Assembly (NCBI GenBank): GCA_965220285.1
Contig: OZ244818.1
Location: forward strand, 62,001-126,000
Source: Bin5 sp009843665
GTDB taxonomy: Bacteria > Chloroflexota > Anaerolineae > Caldilineales > Caldilineaceae
Length of the DNA: 64,000 nt
Direction: 5' to 3'
The notes under the pieces were generated by a model. That model was not told the DNA's origin, searched no databases, and saw only the letters and a list, made by a program, of their open reading frames with translations. This document shows, piece by piece, positions 11,054-17,878 of the stretch (positions are counted from its first letter, which is position 1; every line of letters begins with the position of its first letter). Position numbers and translations under genes: made by a program.

Positions 11054-11339
11054 TACATTCTCCTCGAAGGATTGCACCTTCTACACCTTACCTGAATTGA
11101 AGAAGGGCAGGGACTGGGCAAGGACTGCGTCCTTGTATGCGTCCCGGTGCTGCCAGATCAACTCTTGAAGACAAGATGGGGTCTCGTCGACTTAGTTGCT
11201 CGGGAGACGTGCCTAGCCGGTGCCTCACGTCGTCGAAGAGTGACCTTTGACTTTCGGACTGCCTATTGAACATACAGAAATCTCCTTTATCTGTCAACTG
11301 CGCTGGTCTGGTCATGGTGCACTCCAGAATTTGGGGGCG

Positions 11340-11880
11340 AGAGGGAGCAGGTGGGAAGCGTGCCCTTGCGGGAGGGTTGAGGGGGGGAGGGAGAGGGTGG
11401 CGCGTTAGGGTGGTGGGCAGGTGCGAGGCGTGGCCGTAGAGGACGGTTGAGGGGGTGATGGGGAGGGTGACGTGTATGGGAGGTGGGCAGGTGCGAGGCG
11501 TGGCCGTAGAGGACGGTTGAGGGGGTGATGGGGAGGGTGGCGTGTATGGGAGGTGGGCAGGCACAAGGCCTGCCCCTACCGGAGGTTGCAGGGGGAGAAG
11601 GAGTGGGTGGCGCGTATGGGAGGTGGGCAGGTGCGGGGCCTGACCGTAGAGGACGGTTGAGGGGGGGAGGGAGAGGGTGAGTGTATGGGAGGTGGGCAGG
11701 CACAAGGCCTGCCCCTACCGGAGGTTGCAGGGGGGAGGGAGTGGGTGAGTGTAAGCGAGGTGGGCAGGCACAAGGCCTGCCCCTACCGGAGGTTGCAGGG
11801 GGGAAGGAGAGGGTGAGTGTAAGCGAGGTGGGCAGGCACAAGGCCTGCCCCTACCGGAGGTTGCAGGGGGGAGGGAGTTA
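11340..11880. repeat. tandem array of about 65-bp hairpin units
   Basis: About eight units share AGGTGGGCAGG, a hairpin core, a GGAGGTTGCAGGGGG-like tail and a purine-rich spacer. Intact hairpins GGCAGGC-ACAAG-GCCTGCC occur near 11558, 11697, 11766 and 11832. The left half of the array has degenerate cores (GGCAGGTGCGAGGCGTGGCC, with a GTAGAGGACGGTTGAGG tail). All ORFs here are low-complexity repeat translations. The array separates the coiled-coil protein gene from the pncC promoter. Confidence 0.85.
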
Positions 11881-11912
11881 GAAGGAGGTCAGATTGGAGT
11901 TGACGCAAGCAG

Positions 11913-11942
11913 TTGCCGAGCTGAATTAGTGGAGACTATAAT
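11913..11942 (+). promoter_or_regulatory. promoter of the pncC/cinA-like gene
   Basis: TTGCCG (11913-11918) and a perfect TATAAT (11937-11942) are 18 bases apart, about 80 bases before the ATG at 12021. Confidence 0.6.
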
Positions 11943-12020
11943 GGTGCTTGAAGCGGCTGGCCGTGCCCTTGATGGGACCTTCTGAGGTCAGCCGGACATT
12001 CAGAACTTTACAGGGGATAT

Positions 12021-12542
12021 ATGGCGAATCAGAATACAGAACCCAAGGACGAACTGGCCCTGACGGGGCTGGCAAAGGAGACAGGTTACGCGCTCAAGCG
12101 GGCGGGGCTGACGGTGGCGGTGGCGGAGAGCTGCACGGGCGGGCTGGTCGGTCATTTGATCACGGAGATTCCGGGGAGCTCGGACTGGTTTCTGGGGAGC
12201 GCAGGGGTATACAGCTATGCGGCCAAGGAGAGGCTGCTGGCCGTAGACGGGGAGGTGCTGCTACGCGAGGGGGCGGTCAACGCGACGGTGGCGAGGCAGA
12301 TGGCGTTTGGTGCGCTGCGCCAGTTCAGCGCGGACGTGGCGGTGTCGATCACGGGCGTTGCAGGCCCCGGCGGGACGGTGGAGAAGCCGATGGGGCTGGT
12401 CTACATGCATCTTGCGGCGAGGGACGGCACGAGCCGGGCGGAGGATGCGGTGTGGCCGGCAGACAGACGGGGTAACAAGCTGTTGAGCGCGCAGTGTGCG
12501 TTGGAGATGCTGCTATCCTATGCGACGGACAAGGCTGATTGA
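12021..12542 (+). CDS. pncC: CinA-family nicotinamide-nucleotide amidohydrolase (PncC domain)
   Basis: The predicted reaction is deamidation of nicotinamide mononucleotide to nicotinate mononucleotide in the pyridine-nucleotide salvage cycle, in the cytoplasm. The 173-residue product is the stand-alone C-terminal CinA domain, without the N-terminal MocF domain. The signature AESCTGGLVGHLITEIPGSS holds the catalytic serine (about residue 37), and SITGVAGPGG and KPMGLVYM are the other family blocks. Its stop overlaps the ATG of the next small gene, so the two are probably co-translated. The family assignment is strong; the exact substrate is taken from characterised members. Confidence 0.93.
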   Translation: MANQNTEPKDELALTGLAKETGYALKRAGLTVAVAESCTGGLVGHLITEIPGSSDWFLGSAGVYSYAAKERLLAVDGEVLLREGAVNATVARQMAFGALRQFSADVAVSITGVAGPGGTVEKPMGLVYMHLAARDGTSRAEDAVWPADRRGNKLLSAQCALEMLLSYATDKAD

Positions 12543-12808
12543 TGGGTCGAGAGGTAGCGATCGACGAGCCCGTACGCGTGGCGGTGCGTGCGCTGCCGGC
12601 AGGTAAGATTGCGCCGAAATCGTTCGAATGGCAGGGCAAGACCCATTTCGTCATCGCCTCGGGCCGACAGTGGGTCGAAGCGGTAGACGGGGTACGCTGG
12701 CGCTGTTTCCTGGTGCAGACGCAAGGGCAGAATTCCTTCGAGCTACGGTGGGAACCGGTGGAGGACGAATGGGTCCTCCATCGCGGCTGGATTGTGAATC
12801 TGGTGTGA
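12542..12808 (+). CDS. small protein resembling the DUF6504 family
   Basis: An 88-residue soluble protein. Its start ATG overlaps the pncC stop codon (TGATG arrangement), implying translational coupling. The central part reads KSFEWQGKTHFVIASGRQW, followed by a Trp-rich tail (WEPVEDEWVLHRGW). This pattern of a short basic N-terminus, an 'F-W-G' strand and a terminal 'W-L-H' strand resembles DUF6504, a family often found beside DNA-repair polymerases. That match is from memory and moderate. It is convergent with the oxidoreductase gene, 10 bases away. Confidence 0.65.
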   Translation: MGREVAIDEPVRVAVRALPAGKIAPKSFEWQGKTHFVIASGRQWVEAVDGVRWRCFLVQTQGQNSFELRWEPVEDEWVLHRGWIVNLV

Positions 12809-12818
12809 AGGCGCGCGG

Positions 12819-14000
12819 TCAGGCGTCAGGCCCGTCTCCCCAGTCGGGTACGGACAGAATCTCCCCGTCCTTCAGAGCAGACTTGTGGGCGATGACGCCG
12901 GCTGCCATGTAGCGTACTGCAGACCAGACGTGGATGGCTGGCTGGCGTTCCTGGTGTACGGCTTCGACGAATTCATGGACAAGGAAGGGATGTGAGCCGC
13001 CGTGGCCGCCGTAGACTTCGGAGGTGCGGCTGACGGTTCGGAAGGCGTCTTCTACTTCGGGTGGCAGGCGGTGGCGCATTTCCTGGGGAGTGAGGGGCGT
13101 ACGGCTCTCTTTGTCGCACCAGCTGTCGTTTTCGAAGCTGCCCTGGGTGCCGTAGATGCGGAAGGTCTCGCGGTTGTGGAGGCCTATTTCGCGGAGTTCG
13201 CAGATGCGCATGGTTGAGCCGTTGCTCATTTGGAAGAGCGCAGTCTCGTTGCTGAAGGCGTAGCCCTGGTCGTTGAAGTAGGTATCGTCGGTGCGGTTAG
13301 CGTAGCCCCAGGCACAGACTTTGAGGGCGCGGGCGTTCATCACGCTCATGGGGCCGCTGGTGGAGTGGGTGGGATAGTGCATGGGGCCGGTGAGGATTCC
13401 ACGGTTTATGTAGTCGTCCCTGGCTGCGATCCATTCTTGGCCGGCCTGGCCGGCGAGTCTGTGTGCCTGGACGAGGCGCAGGTTGCTGCTGGGGCTGTCG
13501 ACATCGTGGTAGTACTCCCCTTCGCTGTAGACAAAGTCACCGAAGGCGCCTTCTTCGTTGCGGCGTCTGCAGTAGATTGCCTCAGGCCGGTAGAAGGTCG
13601 TTTCGCCCAGCATGTAGGACTGGCCGGTGCGTTCCACTGTTTCGACGAGGCGGGCGCACCAGCCAAGGATTTCGTCGCCGTCGGGCAACATGGCGATAGG
13701 AACGGCGCTGTAGACGTGTTTGCCGGCTTCCAGGGCTTGAACGGCCTGAGGAGCGTGGAGCCAGGGCTGGGTGAAGAGAGCGATGGCATCGATGTCGCTG
13801 GCGCAGATTTCGTCGAGGGAGGCGTAGGCGTCGCGAGGGTGAAACTTGGCTTGCCAGTGATCGAGAGCGGCGAAGCGGGCGATGCGGTCGGGTTCGCGGT
13901 CGCAGAGGGCGATGCGATCGACGAGGGGGTGGCTCATGAAGAGATTGGCGAATGAGCTGCCGAAGGATCCGAGGCCGACGATGCCGAGGCTGATGCCCAT
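12819..14000 (-). CDS. Gfo/Idh/MocA-family NAD(P)-dependent oxidoreductase
   Basis: A 393-residue cytoplasmic oxidoreductase. The N-terminal Rossmann fold is clear (SLGIVGLGSFGSSFANLF, then IALCDREPDR). A segment typical of the family follows, with ALFTQPWLHAPQAVQALEAG and KHVYSAVPIAM, where the usual E-K-P lysine position reads S-A-V-P. The C-terminal alpha/beta domain holds the substrate pocket. AAAGGAG lies a few bases before the ATG at 14000. Members act on sugars, inositols or their derivatives; the substrate here is unknown. It is transcribed alone, away from the ABC loci. Confidence 0.88.
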   Translation of the reverse strand: MGISLGIVGLGSFGSSFANLFMSHPLVDRIALCDREPDRIARFAALDHWQAKFHPRDAYASLDEICASDIDAIALFTQPWLHAPQAVQALEAGKHVYSAVPIAMLPDGDEILGWCARLVETVERTGQSYMLGETTFYRPEAIYCRRRNEEGAFGDFVYSEGEYYHDVDSPSSNLRLVQAHRLAGQAGQEWIAARDDYINRGILTGPMHYPTHSTSGPMSVMNARALKVCAWGYANRTDDTYFNDQGYAFSNETALFQMSNGSTMRICELREIGLHNRETFRIYGTQGSFENDSWCDKESRTPLTPQEMRHRLPPEVEDAFRTVSRTSEVYGGHGGSHPFLVHEFVEAVHQERQPAIHVWSAVRYMAAGVIAHKSALKDGEILSVPDWGDGPDA

Positions 14001-14134
14001 GGTGGCTCCTTTTCAAGGGTTAAACGTGAGGGTTTGGCGACCTGAACTCTTGCCAGACGTAGAGTCAGGTTAAGTGTTGCGGCGGGGACCCCAGGAAAAA
14101 CTGCGTTGAAGGACAGGGACGAATTTCAGAGGAC

Positions 14135-15118
14135 CTAGGAGTCTCTTTTGCGGAGTCTCTCTAGTTCTGCCCTCAATTCGCGCAATTGGCTTTCATTTGC
14201 TACGGCTCGATCCTCTGCTTGCCGGCGGGCCATGGCTTCATGTTCGGCGCGTTGGGCTTCCTGGTCGGCGCGTTGGGCCTCCCGGTCAGCGCGTTGGGTT
14301 TCGCTGTCGGCCTTGGCCGCCAAATCGTGATAGCCGGGAAGTACATACCCGCTGTACACAGGGTCAAGTGCCAGTTCCTCAAGGCCCGGTTTACGATGCA
14401 GGTCCTCCAGCCGGAACTGCAGGCCCTGCATGACTTCTGAGCGAATCACGCCTTCCTCGTCCGGTTGAATGACCTGATAGCGACCCTCCGGTGCAAGGCG
14501 AAAGAAGCTCATGTGCTCGTCTGAGGGGTCGAGAATGAAGTATTCTCTCACGCCTCCGAGTGCGTAGTCGATTCCTTTTTTCTCGGTGTCGCGCAAGACT
14601 TCGGCCCTGGTAGAATCGGAGACAGCCTCGACGACAAGGTCGCAGGTGCCTTCGTAATGACGCTGTTCGATGCGGCCCCAAGGCGTTGGGTTCGTGTCGA
14701 GGATTACGCCGACGTCGGGTTTGCGCACGGCTTCCCTATGTCCGGAAGGTTCATTCGGGTCGGGCATTTTCAACTCGAAACCGGTTTCCAGATTAATCAA
14801 GGCGGCGTGCGGGAAGGTCTCGATGTTCCTTTGCAGGAGGGTAAGAAACCAGTTGTAGAGGTCCAATTGGGGGCGATTGGGCAAGGGTTTGGCCTCCAGG
14901 ATGCCATTATTCCATTCGTAACTAATGTCGATATCGGGGTAGGGGTTTTCGTACCACCTTTCGAAGTACTCTTCTTTGGTTACTCGACGCCCTTCGTCAG
15001 GGGCAGGGTCGCCAAAGCGATAGGGTTTTCCTGGCCGTGAGCCGTTACGGCTCTGGCCCGGCCCGACATTCCGTAAGTCTTGTGGGTGTGGCTGCACAGT
15101 CTCTCTTGACCGCATCAT
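14135..15118 (-). CDS. Uma2-family (DUF820) putative endonuclease with coiled-coil tail
   Basis: A 327-residue protein. Residues about 45-235 match the Uma2/DUF820 PD-(D/E)XK-like fold: YFERWYENPYPDIDISYEW, KPDVGVIL, then LVVEAVSDST and the KKGIDYALGGVREYFILDP block that closes the catalytic core. Residues about 270-320 form a coiled coil built from seven-residue repeats (AQRADREAQRADQEAQRAEHE), encoded by 21-base DNA repeats at about 14237-14310. GAGGAG lies directly before the ATG pair. The biological role of Uma2 proteins is poorly defined; they expand strongly in Cyanobacteria and Chloroflexota. Confidence 0.85.
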   Translation of the reverse strand: MMRSRETVQPHPQDLRNVGPGQSRNGSRPGKPYRFGDPAPDEGRRVTKEEYFERWYENPYPDIDISYEWNNGILEAKPLPNRPQLDLYNWFLTLLQRNIETFPHAALINLETGFELKMPDPNEPSGHREAVRKPDVGVILDTNPTPWGRIEQRHYEGTCDLVVEAVSDSTRAEVLRDTEKKGIDYALGGVREYFILDPSDEHMSFFRLAPEGRYQVIQPDEEGVIRSEVMQGLQFRLEDLHRKPGLEELALDPVYSGYVLPGYHDLAAKADSETQRADREAQRADQEAQRAEHEAMARRQAEDRAVANESQLRELRAELERLRKRDS

Positions 15119-15577
15119 TTCTCCTCATGCGACGGAACCGTTACCGGTGCCGTCCCCAGAGTTCTTGTGTTGGTTGGCGTTGGAAAACCATTCTGAGCCA
15201 GAGAGGCTTCACCAAGCGTATTTTAACACGAAGGGAGTCGCTGATGCCAGCGGATTGGCCTGGCTGGGGAGACTGATTCTGGGCATTTTTGCGCGTAAAT
15301 TCGGGTTACCCTTCCTGATGAAGGCAGTGGGTTTTGGGCACCCACAAGGGGTGCCCCTACGGGACTTCCGAGGGTTAACCGGTTGCCGGCGCAGGAAGGT
15401 GCCGGGAACTAGAGGCGGTTTGAGCACTACTCAAGGGAAGGGAAAGGTCGGCCCTCATTGAGATGTGGGGGTCGATTTGGCTTGCTTTACTCATTGTGGA
15501 TTTCGTAGTAGGTTTCGGGCACGAGGGATGACTGCTGGGCTCAAATGCAGAAATGTAGATTCTGAAGGAGATTTCCG
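15119..15577. other. intergenic with one ACAAG-loop hairpin
   Basis: This stretch contains the perfect hairpin GGGCACCC-ACAAG-GGGTGCCC at 15336-15356 and no convincing gene. The last 100 bases form the leader of the alcohol dehydrogenase gene. Confidence 0.6.
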
Positions 15578-16645
15578 ATGAAGGCTGCGATTATGTATGA
15601 GGCGCATGCGCCGGTGGCGGTGAAGGAGGTTGAACTGGAGGAGCCGGCGTTTGGGGAGGTGTTGTTGGATATTGTGGGGGCGGGTGTTTGTCACAGCGAT
15701 TACCATTACGTAACGGACCACCGGACGCCGCGGCGGCTGCCGTGGCTGCTGGGGCACGAGGGGGCGGGCGTGGTGCGTGCGGTGGGTGAAGGTGTGCGCG
15801 ACTTTGCGCCGGGGGACAAGATTATCCTTTCTCTGGATGCGATGTGCGGGAGTTGCCGGAACTGTACGAATGGGCGGCCGGCGCTGTGTGAGACGCACCG
15901 GATGGAGGAGATGAGCCGGTACAGGCAGGATGGAGAGCCGATTTATCATATTCGCCCGACTTTTGTGGAACAGACGCTGGCGCTGGCGGACGCCTGTGTA
16001 AAGGTGCCGGATGACACGCAGCTGGAGCAGGCGTGTTTGATCAGCTGCGGGGTGATCACGGGGATTGGCGCGGTGGTGAACCGGGCGCAGGTGGAGACCG
16101 GCGCGTCGATGGCGGTGTTTGGCTGCGGGGGCGTGGGGCTGAACGTGATCCAGGGCGGTGTGCTGGCCGCGGCGGGGAAGATCATCGCGGTGGATACGGT
16201 GGACTACAAGCTGGAGCTGGCGGAGCAGATGGGGGCGACGCACTTCGTGAACAGCGCCAAGGAGGATCCCGTGCAGCGGATCATCGAGATCTCAGGCGGG
16301 GGCGCGGACTACGCGTTTGAGGTGGTGGGATTCCCGGCGATCGTGAGACAGGCTATCGATTCGGTGCGGATGACGGGGACGGCGGTTGTGGTGGGCGTGC
16401 AACCGACGGGGCAGGATGTTTCGGTGGACGGCTGGCATCTGCTGGAGGACCGGACGTTGATGGGTGCATTTCATGGGGCGGCGCGGCCGCGGGTTGATTT
16501 TTTGTGGATTCTGGACTTGTACAAGCAGGGCAAGATCAAGCTGGATGAGTTGATTTCGCGTTACCGGCCGCTGGATGAGATAAACGAGGCGTTTGCGGAC
16601 ATGAAGGCGGGCAAGGTGGCGCGTTCGGTGCTCGTCTTTGATTGA
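15578..16645 (+). CDS. zinc-dependent medium-chain alcohol dehydrogenase
   Basis: A 355-residue NAD-dependent dehydrogenase of the MDR superfamily. Catalytic zinc ligands are visible as Cys38 (GAGVCHSDYH) and His60-Glu61 (GHEGAGVV). The structural zinc lobe has Cys90, Cys93, Cys96 and Cys104 (CGSCRNCTNGRPALC). The nucleotide-binding loop is GCGGVGLNVIQGG. The sequence is closest to class III/S-(hydroxymethyl)glutathione or NDMA-type aldehyde/alcohol dehydrogenases. AAGGAGATTTCCG precedes the ATG. It stands alone, with no partner gene to indicate the substrate. Confidence 0.92.
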   Translation: MKAAIMYEAHAPVAVKEVELEEPAFGEVLLDIVGAGVCHSDYHYVTDHRTPRRLPWLLGHEGAGVVRAVGEGVRDFAPGDKIILSLDAMCGSCRNCTNGRPALCETHRMEEMSRYRQDGEPIYHIRPTFVEQTLALADACVKVPDDTQLEQACLISCGVITGIGAVVNRAQVETGASMAVFGCGGVGLNVIQGGVLAAAGKIIAVDTVDYKLELAEQMGATHFVNSAKEDPVQRIIEISGGGADYAFEVVGFPAIVRQAIDSVRMTGTAVVVGVQPTGQDVSVDGWHLLEDRTLMGAFHGAARPRVDFLWILDLYKQGKIKLDELISRYRPLDEINEAFADMKAGKVARSVLVFD

Positions 16646-17252
16646 GTGGACGCCGGCGACGGCGCTAGCGATAACAGAGTTTGTTTGAAACGTATGTAAG
16701 TTCATGCGCGGAAGGTTCGATCGTCCGTGCATGAGCGTTTTTCCCCGCTTTAGCACCCCTTAGAGAGTCCGTTTATCGTCGGCGGCTCGATTTGTAAAGG
16801 TCTTCTCCCTCGATTCAGTAAGCCTTGCCCGACATGAAGTGCGTTCAGTTTGAAAGCGCGCTAAATGCGTGTTGCGCAGTTCGTATTGCGTATTGCGTAA
16901 AGACAGACATGGAAGGTGAGATACCGGCGCTTTTTCCGCAAGAAAGGTCTATGTGTCCCAAGAGAAGCGCATTCCGAGTCGTTGACGGTTGTCTGACCTG
17001 GAATCGGCCAGCCAGTAGTGATGCCATTCCATGGAGGGCACAGAGCTTTGCGGAGACTCCACAAGTAACATCGAGGGCACCCACAAGGGGTGCCCCTACG
17101 GGGGGTTTGGCAGGTTGGCGTTTTTGAGGGAGGCGGGCGCGGGCACCCACAAGGGGTGCCACTACGGAGGATTCTGGTAGGCTAGCGGTATTGGGGGATG
17201 CGGGCGTGGGCACCGACAAGCGGTGCCCCTACAGGGGATAAAGGAAAGAGGT
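16646..17252. other. intergenic with three ACAAG-loop hairpins
   Basis: Hairpins of the GGGCACCC-ACAAG-GGGTGCCC family lie at 17075-17095, 17141-17161 (right arm one base short) and 17208-17228. The last is GGGCACCG-ACAAG-CGGTGCCC, with both arms changed in a compensatory way. ORFs in this stretch are repeat translations or unsupported. Confidence 0.7.
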
Positions 17253-17376
17253 GCCCCCTTGCTGACTGAATGGAGTGTAGGTGCCATAGTTACACGCATC
17301 ACAGGGCAAGGGGGCATAATGCTCCATCCAGTACGTCCTTTGAACGCGTAACTATGGCATGGCTATTATGACACAT
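17253..17376. repeat. interleaved inverted-repeat element, copy 1
   Basis: Complementary segments occur in crossed order. A is GCCCCCTTGC (17253-17262), C is ACTGAATGGAG (17265-17275) and B is GCCATAGTTAC (17283-17293). They are followed by A' GCAAGGGGGC (17306-17315), C' CTCCATCCAGT (17322-17332) and B' GTAACTATGGC (17348-17358). A/A' and B/B' are perfect 10- and 11-bp complements; C/C' matches 10 of 11. A-B-A'-B' is a pseudoknot topology. A second copy lies at 17639-17762. Function unknown. Confidence 0.7.
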
Positions 17377-17638
17377 TTGTCGAGATAAAGAAAACGTGCG
17401 TTTCGCCGAAATGCATTCTAATCAGTTGGCAGACCGCATAGTGACAGGTGTGGCTTTTGACATGGGTCAGCACGGTCGCTGTCAGTTCGAAAACCGTTGC
17501 GGATTGTGCCTATTGGGAGGCGTAGGAAGAATGGTCTGCGGTGGTGAGGCAGGTGGGAGAAAGAGGCTCAGATAGGGAGGTCGAGACAGCGGCTGGATGG
17601 CAGGCTGAGTCTCAGATTAATCCAGAGTGGCAAAAGGA

Positions 17639-17762
17639 GCCCCCTTGCAGTCCTGTTGGAGAGCAGCTGCCATAGGTGCGCATCAAGCAGGGCAAGGGGG
17701 CCAGAAGCTACATTCAGTAGTTTGGGGTGATGGGAAACTATGGCATATCTATTGTAGCACAA
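17639..17762. repeat. interleaved inverted-repeat element, copy 2
   Basis: Same order as copy 1: A GCCCCCTTGC (17639-17648), B GCCATAG (17669-17675), A' GCAAGGGGGC (17692-17701), B' CTATGGC (17738-17744). The sequence between the segments has diverged, and the C/C' pairing is not kept. The flank after B' (TATGGCATRTCTATT, then CAC) is conserved with copy 1. Confidence 0.65.
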
Positions 17763-17778
17763 CGGTTGGGGATTGCAA
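17751..17778 (-). promoter_or_regulatory. candidate promoter reading into interleaved element copy 2
   Basis: On the minus strand TTGCAA (17773-17778) and TACAAT (17751-17756) are 16 bases apart. They would start a transcript close to the B' segment. Copy 1 has the analogous -10-like CATAAT (17365-17370) but a poor -35. Weak support for a small RNA on the minus strand. Confidence 0.3.
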
Positions 17779-17878
17779 ACACTTTGAGAGTCCAGTCATT
17801 TTGGGAGACGGAATCATTTGCACGGGCGAGAAGTGTTGTCCGGGCTGAGAAGGAATCAAGAACGCAGCTGGCCGGGGG

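Noticed and set aside
11088..11841. Pro-rich minus-strand ORFs up to 205 codons
   Set aside because: Read through the 65-bp tandem array; low-complexity repeats in several frames, no gene signals.
11340..11880. CRISPR array
   Set aside because: Spacers between repeats are themselves near-identical and there are no cas genes; an ordinary tandem repeat.
17253..17762. 6S RNA
   Set aside because: 6S needs a single long nested hairpin with a central bubble; here the complementary segments cross.
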